A stretch of 64,000 bases of DNA from Crocodylus rhombifer (lineage: Eukaryota; Chordata; Crocodylia; Crocodylidae). Positions 10,696 to 21,315 of this stretch are shown piece by piece; positions within the stretch are counted from its first letter, which is position 1, and the number at the start of each line of letters is the position of its first letter. Both the position numbers and the translations under genes were made by a program. The DNA lies in assembly GCA_038503035.1 (NCBI GenBank), contig JAVSML010024002.1:438587-502586 (forward strand), written 5' to 3'. Below the pieces are notes generated by a model. The model saw nothing but the letters and a program-made list of their open reading frames with translations, did not search any database and was not told the DNA's origin.

Positions 10696-12689
10696 CTACT
10701 GGGCATGTTGGGTTAGGATCCACTGACCTGGACCCTGGCCTTCCTGGGCAGCCAGCCTGAGTCTTGCCCCCAGGCTACTGGCTTCTCCCCAGGTTGGAAG
10801 TCAGAACCAACCCGGGTGGGAGGCAGCTCAGACGTGCTTCTCCCTGAAGTAATGGGGCCCAACCCCATTACAGTCCCACCCAGAAGAGTGCCCTATTCAC
10901 AACAATGTTTCTCTAATCTGAGTAGGAGCCACTGTTGTGAAATACTGAGCAAAAAGAATTGCCATATTCTGGGAATTGGAAAGAGGGAGAGCAAGTGGGA
11001 TGAACAATCTGTTGTATTGCCCTCCTCTAGGAGTGGAAAGTTTTGGGTACTGGTCTCAGGAAATAGAAAGTGTTTAAGTATCAGGAGTGAGATTTTGGAA
11101 CAGCTTTTCAATAGGAGTTTTATTAGCGAGAATCTATCGACCTAAGATGGAGCTTGAAGAGTTTATTAATGGCATTGCTTGCTGGGGTTGCCTGCAATTG
11201 CTGTGGACTGGTCTGAAGACCTAGGAGGTCCCTTTTAATCCTGTGTTATAAAACACTGCACAAATCTGGTAATCTATCATTCTTGTGACAGCCGGGGTAA
11301 CAAGGAGACGGGAAGTGTTCTTTCTAGATTGCCAGTTTGGATCCAGCTTTGGTTAGTATGGCTGAAACTTAATACTAAATGATGGGTATTTGGGGAACTA
11401 TAGTATATGAAGTGAGTCCAACTCCTTGTGCTCAGGTACTCAACCACAAGTCAATCTCGTCATCATTTTACTGGGACTATGAGAAAAGTAGCTCAAAGGG
11501 TGAATTAACTTCCTTTTTTTTTTTGCTTCAGATTATGTTTATGCAGTTCATTTAGACATACCCAAGCTAGCTTTAAATGAATTTGCTCAGGTACTAGTAG
11601 CAGTTTATCCATGACAAGCCTACCCAGGATCCAACTAAATACATTGTGTCTTGAGACCACACCACTGAAACTACACCTTTATTGATACCAGAGCTAGTTT
11701 GTTTAATGTTGCCTCAGGTATGTTTACAGAAGCTGCATGGATTTTGGTGTAGATATACCATTGAGGGGTAGGTATACCACTGATTGAGACACGGTGGTGG
11801 AGGAACTTGAAGGGCTGCTGTGTGTTCTGTGGATAAACAGAGTATTTTGCTTTCCAGGGCTGTCAATATGGTATTTCTTCAGGATTGCAAAATTCTAACC
11901 TTAACATAAAACTCAATATTCTGAAGAAACTGAATCATTTTAAGCAGAGAGAATAAAAGAGAAAGCCACTTCCCTAGCCACCTCCAATTGAACAATCGTA
12001 GAAGTGGCAAAATCCCTTCTACAAATACTTTGAGAGCATTTGTTTACAGTTAAAGAAATGAATGTCTCTGACATTGTGTCCATCTGAAGATTTGCATGTA
12101 GCAAAGACCCAATAAAATCTTAGAAAGTTTTATATGTTCATTATAACTGGAGCATAGAGAAATCTGATATCTGAGCAGTGAGCTAATAAGTGACCCATTG
12201 CTGAGGTTACTTAAATGTTTGGAATAAAAATGGTAATGCCTTTTTACATTTTGCCAGTGTTAACTCAGTAGTTTGAATACTCCCTTGCAAGAATGAAATG
12301 TTGCATAAGTTAGTGAAGAAAGTCCAGACTAATAACCACAGCAGGAGATCTGCTTAGGGTCACATTCATTTAAATTCATGTGTGAGTCAGTTAACATTAA
12401 CAGGATGATTTTTCTTTACTACAAATTAGAATACATTATACAGTGGAGCTTGTACACAATAGGTTAGTTGTAATATTTTTTTAATGGTAAGTGAGAAGTA
12501 GTATATCTGCCATACATCCTGATAATGAGTTTCCATTAAGAAACTTTTTAATAGTCTGGTACCCATTACTATTGAAATCCATTTTTTTTAAAAACCCCTG
12601 GTACAGTAAAGAAAAAATGGCTCACCTATAGCACACTCCACTGAAACACAGGGCAAAAGCATTTAAACACAAAGAAGTGTATTCTTACA
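10696..12689. other. Non-coding, no gene seen
   Basis: No recognisable exon or named mobile element. A 109-codon plus-strand frame at 10816-11145 and its antisense partner have no recognisable domain. 11530-11770 (ttagacatacccaagc ... ggtgtagatatacc) may be a badly decayed MITE; I could not fix its ends. Confidence 0.45.
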
Positions 12690-13064
12690 GATGCTAGTCT
12701 GCAGAAGAGAAAACTTAAAGGGAATTTAAAAGCAGCCTTCAACTACCTGAAGGGGGGTTACAAAGAGAATGGAGCTGGACTGTTCTCTGTGGTGACTGGA
12801 GGCAGAACAAGGAGCAGTGGACTGAAGTTGCAACAAGGGAAGTGTAGGTTGGATATTAGGAAAAACTTTTTCAGTAGGATGGTGGTGAAGCACTGAAACA
12901 GGTTACCTAGAGAGGTGGTGGACTCTCCATCCTTGAAGGTTTTTAAGGCCCAGCTCAACAAAGCCCTGGCTGGAATGATCTAGCTGAGGTGGTCCTGCTT
13001 TGAGTAGGGGTTGGACTAGATGACTTCCTGAGGTCCCTTCCAACCCAAACTTTCTATGATTCTT
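12690..13064 (+). mobile_element. CR1 3' end, 5'-truncated
   Basis: The segment keeps the last part of the CR1 second reading frame and the 3' tail: an FN-YLK-like stretch (ccttcaactacctgaagg), gaacaaggagcagtgg, ggatattaggaaaaacttt, ttacctagagaggtggt, and the end gacttcctgaggtcccttcc with a ctatgatt tail. Frames are interrupted. It belongs with the tail type also seen at 32447, 37777 and (reversed) 39527, 40805 and 51043. Confidence 0.85.
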
Positions 13065-13199
13065 CATCTGGTCTCTGTGAACGGATCCCTGCATTCATGC
13101 AGAATCCCATGGACACGGGAGTCTGCCTGTGAGAACCACACCAGGATTGACGCTTTCATGTTCTACATTATGATCAAACAATGCCAATCTTAGTATGTA

Positions 13200-14065
13200 T
13201 GTGTATTGTGTTGTTGTTCATCCTTCAAGTTTGAAGATGACTATGACACCACTGGTTGGTTTGGTTTCTGTGAGGTGAGCATGTTAAGTGGCTGATCAGG
13301 CCAATTTGTGCTTTGAACTGTCTGTGGCACACTGAGCATGAGATGCTGCTTTGGGTTGCTTGATGAACAGCAGATGTGCTGCTTTTGCCAGTTTTACACT
13401 GTTTGTGCTTCTGCTCCACCTCAGCAGTTCTCCTCTGCTCATAGACTGTAGCTCCTCAGTGGATGAGCCTTTCTCAGATGGAATAATCATGAGTGAGATC
13501 TTTGCAAGACTTCAGGTCAATGTTGAAATATATCAAGGATGACTTGAGGGAACCCTTGAAATGTTTCTTCTGGCCTCCCTGAGAGAGCTTTCCCTCTTTT
13601 AGCTCTCTGTAGAAGATCTTCTTTGGCAGTCACTCATCTGACATCCTGGTGGCATGGCCAGTAAATTACTGTTAATTGTGAAACCAAAGTTCTCACAAGT
13701 TGAAGGAAAATGTTCCATATTTCTCTGGATGTCAGACTCAGATTTGGCACTCAGGGAAGAGTCATTGGGAAACAGAAGATCTTGAACACTTCTTGTAACT
13801 TCATCTTCACCAGTAGTCTCTTCAAATTGGAGAGCTTGCTATCGGTCTGGTGTCTGATGTCAATCCCAGTGTCACAGTCACAAAAGGCATCTGTAACATG
13901 GCAGAGAACATCATACTGAGGAGGGTTGGGACCTGCTTGACTCTATTGCTGACTGGGAATGGTTCAGATGACTCACTGCCATCCATACCGCAAGCAAGCA
14001 TGCCATCATGGAATTGTCAAACCCTTGCAATGAATTTATCCAGGCAATCAAATTTTGCCATGATA
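13200..14065 (-). pseudogene. Reverse transcriptase relic of a non-CR1 LINE
   Basis: Read on the minus strand, scattered frames give reverse transcriptase text in the right order: a stretch like SEPFPVSNRVKQ followed by SMMFSAML (motif B region, about 13890-13980), a degenerate catalytic region (PNDSSLSAKSESD, where FADD is expected, about 13740), GGQKKRF-like text, and finally CSVCHRQFKAQIGLISHL, a C2H2-like zinc finger, at 13240-13300. A finger of this form closes the C-terminus of several LINE families but not of CR1. Frames shift repeatedly and both catalytic aspartates are doubtful, so it is dead. The element probably ends near 13200, where gaacaacaacac-like text is seen in sense. I cannot assign the clade with certainty. 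Confidence 0.75.
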
Positions 14066-14251
14066 TATTATACAAACATACACATACATATTAAGATGTG
14101 AATAGCTTTAAACCATATTTGAGAGAGCCTGAATTGTGAACAGCAGTCAAACAGACTCAGGATAACTTGTCTGTTGGTTTTATTACTAGTATTGACATCC
14201 ATTGTTTCTTCTTTCTTTTTTTTCAAAGCCAAAGCAAACACTACTACATAC

Positions 14252-14529
14252 TAGAGGGCATGCCTACATGCACAATTAATGTGACTGAATATACTCCAGC
14301 TCAATTTGAGCCAGAGTAAACTAATTCCAACATCACTATCTACACGTGCTTTTAAGCACAGAAATTTAGGGTGCTGCTAGATACCATTTGTATTTGATGG
14401 GACTATCCAGCAGCACAACAAATTTGCCTACTGCACTCTAATTGCTGCATATGTGTAGATGGTGATGCTTTATTGCACAGCAAATTAGTCTACTGTGCAA
14501 TAAAGCATCTCATGTAGATGTACCCTCTG
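14252..14529. mobile_element. hAT-like MITE with internal hairpin
   Basis: The ends are tagagggcatgcctacatg and, reversed, cagagggtacatctacatg: 15 of 19 positions agree and both fit the hAT YAGNG start. Flanking eight-base duplications (ctacatac and gctgtatg or ctgtatgg) agree only partly. Near the right end, gatgctttattgcacag (14464-14480) pairs perfectly over 17 bases with 14493-14509 around a 12-base loop. Non-coding; it would have relied on a transposase from elsewhere. Confidence 0.6.
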
Positions 14530-16010
14530 GCTGTATGGTATGTCTGTATTGCTATTTGTTATTTAGACTAAAAGTTTCCATTGCATGGATATTTTCAATG
14601 CACAGTCTTTGACCAGAACAGCTTTGCACAGGAGATGATCTATAAAACTTTTGTAAACAGGACTAGGTTGCAGGACATTTTCAACCCCTCATGAAGTCAG
14701 TGGGAACAAGAAATGCTGAGTATCTCAAGGGAGTAGGCAAAATTAGTGGCAGTATACTTTTGTTACATTCCTCCCCAACCTGCTTATTAACACTGGAAAT
14801 AATTTGTATATCCTTGGGTCAGCCAGGATAGCTCACTCCTGAATATGAAGTCTGCCAGCCAACTCTCTACTTAGATCCTGTTTCCCCAAAGCAGGACTGT
14901 CTCACTAGGACTTCTGAAGTCTGATGGAGCTGGCCAATTTAATATCTAAATCTCATTTACCTTAAACAGCCCATGTCCTTTTTCCAGTTGACCACATTTC
15001 AACTGATGCTAATGGACAAAATGTGGATAATTTTGTACTCAGTTCAGTTAGGCTCAAACTTTCCTTTCTCACATACTCTATGATATAATGTGAGTCCAGG
15101 CCCATACAACTCAGCCTTAAATATACACAATAAAATAACTTCTCCCAGTACTTAAGTTGGAAGTCAACAAACCAGCTGCAGCAGGTAGAACTGCGTGTAA
15201 GACACTTGGCACTAGCTGGGTTGCTATGCCAGACACAGTTTCAGTTAAAGAGCTGTGTGAACCTTTGGCAGATTTGTTTCATTTCCTCCCATCTATAATT
15301 TCATGTTTACTTTTACAACACAGCTATAAAACCAGTTGCTGTTAAACCACATAGAAGGTGGTTCCAATATGGTCTCTTACGGTAAGTGGAGTGAAGTTGA
15401 ATTAGCAGGAATGAACCAAGTTGGAGGTATAAAGTGCTCTCCAACATGCAATTTAAGGGGAAAACATGTCATTATTTACATGGTATCATAATCAGGGAAA
15501 GTCAAAAAGCAGGCCTTCTAGACTAAAGGTCTTTTACAGCCTACAAACGGACTATAAGATCTACTTTATGGACAACAAGTCAGGAGAGGTTGAGTATAGT
15601 AACGATAATAGGAAATCGTTTCTCACAATGGGCAGCAGCCAGCACCTGGCTTGCTTTTTGATTAATGTAAGGCTTTAACGTAACCTAGGGTCAATCTGTA
15701 CAATTGTCTGTGTGCCTCTAGTACCTGGCTTCAGGCCTCTGTAACTATTTACTGTTGGCCTGCACACTTGAGTGCCCTACTGCCTTAGCTATAGGCTCAC
15801 ATTTTTAGATATAGAGATCCAAGGTTTAGCTCCCGCTGCTAACCCAGAGTTGTAGCATTAAATTGATAAAAAATAAGAAAGGAAAAGCTTAGCTCAGCAG
15901 CAGAAGATCTGTTTAATAAGCAAACAGGAAGAGCTACATCGATGTACTGAAAGGAAGTAACAGAACCTTACTTACTATTTATATCTTACTGGTGTTAGAG
16001 GCCTAAATTA
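14530..16010. other. Non-coding, no gene seen
   Basis: Nothing coding is recognisable. The only repeat I see is the old fragment at 14678-14735. The rest is AT-rich unique-looking sequence. Confidence 0.5.
14678..14735. repeat. Old 'tgaagtcagtggga' repeat fragment
   Basis: The text catgaagtcagtgggaacaa followed by aaatgctgagtatctcaa matches in order the recalled core 'ttgaagtcagtgggagc...ggtgctcagcacctc'. Same loose group as the fragment at 4086. Confidence 0.4.
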
Positions 16011-16090
16011 CCATCCCATTCTGCTAAGTGCTGTACAAGTGTGTAATAAAAAGATGCCCCTGCCCGTAAGACTTTAAAATCCAGGAGGGA
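16011..16090 (+). repeat. Old dispersed repeat core, copy 2
   Basis: The text cattctgctaagtgctgtac, then ataaaaagatgcccctgccc, then gtaagactttaaaatccagg shares its order of words with 515-600 and 16543-16625. In my memory it matches a sauropsid repeat with 'gtgctgtacaaacacataacaaaaagac...ctgccccaaagagcttacaatct'. Confidence 0.5.
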
Positions 16091-16542
16091 CTACCAACAA
16101 ATAGAAGTTAGCACAGGCTTACTGACATGGTGATAATCAGTGGTCATAGTAACATAACTACCCTGTATATTGATAGGGGTTTTAGTCAGGGCAACCATAA
16201 GGAAAACGGGGCCATCTCCCTGCCCCACTCCATAAGTCAGTGGTGCTGCTGCGGGCAGTGGCAGTGGCTGGTGGGCAAGAGCGCAGGCACAGTCTAGTGG
16301 GGAGGTGGAGCTGCCTTCTGCATTATCCTGCTCTGTCTCCCTGGTGGACTGTGCCCCTTGCCCCTGCGATTCTGGGGTGTTCGTTTTAATTTTTGCCAAC
16401 CAGACAGGACCAACCTTCAAAATTTGGGACTGTCCCAGGCAAACAAGGACTAGCATTAGTAGGCCTCGTGGCAGAGGAGAAGTCTACAATAAGATTGAAT
16501 CATGCTTATTCCAGAAGTTTATAAGGATTAACTCAACCTGAC
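16091..16542. other. Non-coding, GC-rich middle
   Basis: No gene recognised. Overlapping frames occur on both strands at 16091-16541 over a GC-rich patch. The phrase tttgggactgtcccagg near 16420 recalls a dispersed sauropsid repeat, but I cannot confirm it. Confidence 0.4.
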
Positions 16543-16625
16543 CCGCATTGCACAAATACAGTGCAAGAGACAGTTCCTCCCCCAAAGAAGTTAAAGTCTA
16601 AACAGATAAGGAGACATAGAGTGAG
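16543..16625 (+). repeat. Old dispersed repeat core, copy 3
   Basis: The words cattgcacaaatacagtgca, then gacagttcctcccccaaaga, then agttaaagtctaaacagata follow the same order as copies 1 and 2. The purine-rich flank to 17000 may be its body. Confidence 0.45.
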
Positions 16626-17575
16626 GGAATGGGCAAAAAACACAAGCATCAATGAGCAGTGATAACAGCAAACATATTCCATGCTGGTTTTGCAAGTGGA
16701 GGATATTTAATTAGGAAGGGATAAGCTGAACTGAAAGAAGAGGGAAGAGCAATATGGACAGCTCGGGAAAGAAGAGGAGCTAGTATAGAGTGAAAATGAG
16801 GTGAAGGGACTGTGAAGGTAGGCAGGGAGAGGCTTGGGGCAAATGACCAGGCAATGCAGGGAAAATCCAATCCTAGCTGTAATTCCTCTGAATAGCTGTG
16901 GCTCCCAGTTTCAGATGCTCTCCTGGCAGCTTCGATAAGCTGGACTCTCTCATTTATTTCTCTTTGCAGATTTTCGCAATGGAGAACGAGTGCGTGAAGG
17001 GAAAATAAGACAACAGTCATCCTAGAGTGCCTAGACTGGGGTAGTACTGGGTCCATTAGGGTGGTGGGCATGAGGTCAGATGGCTGGGCCCCTTTTTGCC
17101 ATCACCCCCAGTGCAGCAGTCTCTGCGTTGGCTGCTTCTGCAGCCTCTCCTATGGCCTGAAAACTTGAATGAGTTCCAAAGAGACATATGAGGAGCTTGT
17201 CATATGCACCGGGGCTGGCATGAAAGAAACCACAAAGGTATCATCATGAAAATGAAACAACTGAGCAATTAATAAGGCATCAGTTGCACTAGAGACATTT
17301 AAACTCAGCAGAATGCTAGCAGGCATCTTATCAAAACTGTCCCATATAGTTTAAAGTGAGGAAATAGGTGATATAAGAGGTCTTTACTTTTGCATGTGCT
17401 GATCTCTTGCTGATCATAAATGGACCTAGAGAGATGCGCTTTCCAAATGACCCTATTTGTATACACAGAAGCAAGAATTCAGACTAGAAAATAAGATACA
17501 GAAGTCAGCAATTAGTAGCATGTAGGCGTAATCTAATTGCGGGCACCAGCAATTTATAGCACTGAATCCTATGAC
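16626..17575. other. Non-coding; one unassigned minus frame
   Basis: A 140-codon minus-strand frame (16649-17071) has no domain I recognise and is probably a chance frame over purine-rich sequence. No other feature could be supported. Confidence 0.4.
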
Positions 17576-17673
17576 CCCAGCTGACTTCCTGCCCTTTGGG
17601 CAGGGGGCTGGACTCGATGATCTCCCGAAGTCCCTTCCAGCCCTAATGTCTATGAAATCTATGAAATCTATGA
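17576..17673 (+). mobile_element. CR1 3' tail, 9-base tail repeat type
   Basis: The text ccccagctgacttcctgccc, gggcagggggctggactcga, tgatctcccgaagtcccttc and then an atgaaatct tail repeated twice and followed by atga is the end of a CR1 element. The tail differs from those of the other copies, which end in gaaactat, gattct or gaatctat repeats. Confidence 0.85.
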
Positions 17674-19556
17674 TAATAAGCAAGAAACCAGCTAATTCTT
17701 ATATTTGGCTTCCAGCTCCGCAGCCCCAAATACTGAGTGCGCTTAGTCCCAGGAAGAGTCTTACATGGCTGCGTAATAATTCTTACTGCTTATCAGGCAG
17801 CATTGTTGTGTTCCAAAAAGAGATCTCTCCAAGCCACCTGATGTGCAAGACCAAGTCCTTGTCTCAGTGGAGCTAACAGCAGGTGTGGAGAGATCCTTTG
17901 GCAACCAGCTGCTCAGAATAAATTTTGAACTAACAGAACATGTGTTCTCAGTTTCATTTGCATGAAACTTCTTTCCTTTTACGTGTATTTCAATTTAGGA
18001 AAACTGGTAACATTATAAGCACAAAGCTAGCAGAGTCATTGGAAAGGAAAGCTTGTAGTTGGAAGGTAACCACTTGCGCCAGAGCCAAATTCTGCTCTGT
18101 TGCACCAGTGCAACCTGATAAAGCCAAATGAGCTGCAAAACTGTAACAGAACAGGATTTGTTTATCAGCATCTGATTTTACACCTGGACTGGATGCTTAT
18201 TTAGGAAAAAAAAATCTTCCCCCCGCCCCCTTTCCCTAAGGAGCTCAGCTTTCACATAAGGCCCCAGAAGCTTTGGGAAAACTGACTGAATTTGGCCAAG
18301 TGTTTGTACTCAATACCCTGTTTGTTGGACCTCTGGTTAAACACTAGATTTGATGTAGTCTACATGGACATCTTTGCTTTCTGCCTAGCAGTAGTTTTTT
18401 TTTTTGCAGTGACCTGTTCCTTTGTTTGTTCTAGACTGGGAAAGTGCACCTTTCTCTTTGCATTCAGCAGTGGTGAGCACTTTAAAAAAAAATACTGTTA
18501 CATTATGCACAGTGTCACTAGATTTTATATCCCCCTTTAGAGCATTTAAACTCCTCCCAGCCCCAAATTGCCTCATAGAAGAGTGTGAAGGAATAATTAG
18601 ATGTTTAATTGCAGAAACAAAGGACAAAGACTCCATCTTCAGCTGGTGTAAAGCAGTCTAGCTCTGTTGAACTTGACAGGGCAACACTGATTTATACTGC
18701 ACAAAGTTTTGGCCAAAATAAGTATTGTACGTTTGGAAGAGATCTTTGTAATACAGTGCTTCTCAGTGTGTGGATGCGTAGTGAGGGTTGGCATTTCTGT
18801 CTGGAGAAACACATTCATGTCTCCTCTCTCTGTTTGTAGTCAACATACTTCGGAGTCAACAATTGACTTAGCAAGCCCCCAAACCCTCTACGCTGGAAAG
18901 TCTTGACTCTGTACAAGTTACACAAAGTTCCAGCTGAGGAGAAAATTGTTATACAAACTTGCTTATAGGTGGTACTGAAGTTTTCACCCATTACATAGTA
19001 GAGGAAGACCAGAAATAGCCCAGTATATCCTTTATGGCTGTAATATATTTTGCTGACTGCTTTGCATTCTTATGTTATTGCAGCAATGCCTTTTTTTCAA
19101 TATTAAACTTCTTTTTCAAAGGAGTGTGGTGGGGAAGTTACAAATTATCCAAGTAGATACATATACAAAAACCTGAGGGTAGGGTGGTATTATGGGTGAG
19201 AAAAATTTTCCTCCTGACCTCAGAAAAGGGAGTTACCTCCTTTAGCTGTTAGTGATTCCTGTTCCCCACCCAAAATATTAGATAATGGTCTGTCGGAAAA
19301 AATCCTGCACTGAAAACCAAAAGGAGAGCTAATGAGCCTCTTCCACCACCGGCATCTCAGATTCTGTCAGCCTAAGCTTCAGTGAGTGAGTGTTATGTGA
19401 CTTCAATGAAAGGTAGTAATTCATCTGTGATCTGGAAAAGTGGACTTTGGAAAGCAACTTTTTGCTAATTAAATACATTTTTAACCAAAGAATAAATATT
19501 GGGGTGGAGGACAGGACTCATAAGTAAAGAGATAAATCTCTGAGCCTGTGCTTTCT
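17674..19556. other. Non-coding, no gene seen
   Basis: No recognisable exon. Several overlapping 60-100-codon frames lie at 18292-18906 on both strands without any domain. Poly-T followed by gcag at about 18405 looks like a splice acceptor but leads into no recognisable coding text. Confidence 0.45.
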
Positions 19557-19645
19557 TCATATAGTTTCATAGTTTCTAGGGTCGGAAGGGACCTGAGCAG
19601 ATCATTGAGTCTGACCCCCTGCCATGACAGGAAAGAGTACTGGGG

Positions 19646-19993
19646 TCAAACAACCCCAGCAAGGTGTTCATCTAAACTGCTCTTAAAGACCCCCAGGGCA
19701 GGAGCCTGCACCACTTCTCTTGGAAGTTGGTTCCAGATCCTAGCCGCCCTGACCGTGAAGTAGCGCTTCCTGATATCTAACCTAAACCTACCCTCTGCCA
19801 GCTTGTGACCATTATTCTTGGTCACTCCCGGCAGTGCTCGGGGGAACAGGGACTCCCCCAGTGCCTGCTGGTCCCCCCTGACTAGTTTGTAACAGGCCAC
19901 AAGATCCCCCCTCAGCCTTCTCTTGTGGAGGCTGAACAGGGTCAGGGCCCATAGCCTCTCCTCATAGGGCCTGCCCTGCTGCCCCCTGATCAT
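19646..19993 (-). pseudogene. CR1 ORF2 C-terminal part
   Basis: A 115-codon stretch in a shifted frame that continues ORF2: [66 protein letters not shown] and VFKSSLDEHLAGV. These words recur in every CR1 copy in this window and mark the conserved C-terminal tail, whose exact role is not known to me. The join to the preceding part needs one extra G in the run around 20000. The frame ends normally at a stop shortly before the 3' UTR. Confidence 0.88.
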
Positions 19994-21315
19994 GTGAGTG
20001 GCCTCCTCTGGACCCTCTCCATGTTGTCCACATCCCTCTTAAAGTGCGGCACCCAGAACTGGACGCAGTACTCCAGCTGCGGCCTGACCAGTACCTCATA
20101 GAGGGGAAGGATCACCTCCTTGGACCTGCTCAAGATGCATCTGCGGAGGCATGACAAGGTGCAGTTGGCCTTCCTGACTGCCTCCCCACACTGCCGGCCC
20201 ATGTTCATCTTGGCATCAATGATGACTCCAAGTTCCTTTGCTGCCTCTGTACTGACGGGAAGGGAGTTCCCCAGCCTGTAGGTATGGTGCTGGTTCTTCC
20301 TCCCCAGGTGCATCACCTTGCACTTGTCGGTGTTGAATCCCATCCTGTTCTTATCCGCCCACCCCTGTAACCTGTCTAGGTCTGAATGCAGCCTATTCCT
20401 CCCTTCTAGCATGCCCACATCCCCCCACATCTTAGTATTATCATAACATTTGAACAGGGTGCTATTTACCCCCTCGTCCAAGTCAGTGATGAAGATGTTG
20501 AACAGTGCGGGCCCGAGGACCGAGCCCTGGGGGACCCCAATGCCCATATCCCTCCAGGTTGAAAATGACCCATCCACCACTACTCTCTGGGTGTGGTCCT
20601 CCAGCCAGGTGGCAACCCATTTGACTGTGTGGGTGTTGACACCACAGTCCCCCAGTTTCTTAATGAGAACGGGGTGAGAGACAGTGTTAAAGGCCTTCCA
20701 AAAGTCCAGGAAGACTATGTCCACTGCTACTTCTGCATCTAAGGATTTGGTGATCTGGTTGTAGAAGGCCACCAGGTTGGTCTCACAGGACCTACCTCTA
20801 ATGAACCTATGTTGGTTGCCCCTAAGCATAATCTCCCCTGCTGGCCCCTCATGGACATGTGCCAGAATAATTTTCTCAAAAAGCTTGCCCAGGATTGAGG
20901 TAAGACTAACTGGCCTATAGTTCCCCAGGTCCTCCATCCTCCCATTTTTGAAGATGGGAACCACACTGGCCCTCTTCCAGTCCTCTGGTACCTCTCCAGA
21001 GCACCACGAGTACTCATAAAGCCGTGTCAGAGGTCCCACAATGACCTCAGCCAATTTCCTCAGTACTCTAGGGTGGAGATCGTCCAGACCTTCTGATTTG
21101 AATACATCCAGTCCCTCCAGAAGTTCCCTAACTAGTTCCTCACTAACCCTCGGCCTAGATGCACCTCCCCTGGGGTTTAAGGGGGGGGGGGCAGAGAGGG
21201 GGGTGGCTGTTCTGGTCCCTGTTCAGGAAAATGGAGGCAAAGAAATCATTAAATTTGTTAGCTTTGTCATCTGATGTGACAACCAAATTTCCTATCGTGT
21301 CCTGCAGGGGTCCCA
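19990..21315 (-). pseudogene. CR1 ORF2 middle part: reverse transcriptase
   Basis: After the first frameshift the reading continues through DKANKFNDFF until a run of 11 C (21181-21191, minus sense). There a second shift restores the original frame, which stays open to 19990. Reverse transcriptase motifs follow in order: NYRPVSLTS, RGRSCETNLVAF, DIVFLDFWKAFNTVSH (motif A with its aspartate), GVPQGSVLGPALFN (motif B). The YADD/FADD box is changed to CYDN (20437-20448), so both the first aspartate position and the second are affected and catalysis should be lost. LGVIIDAKMNMGRQC and VRPQLEYC of the thumb follow. A one-base loss near 20000 ends the frame. Confidence 0.9.

Noticed and set aside
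11530..11770. A decayed MITE (ttagacatacccaag ... ggtgtagatatacc)
   Set aside because: The supposed ends do not pair well enough to support it.
16649..17071. 140-codon minus-strand frame; also a 'tctctttgcag' acceptor near 16970 on the plus strand
   Set aside because: No domain; the short open text after the acceptor lacks a donor and a match to any family I know.
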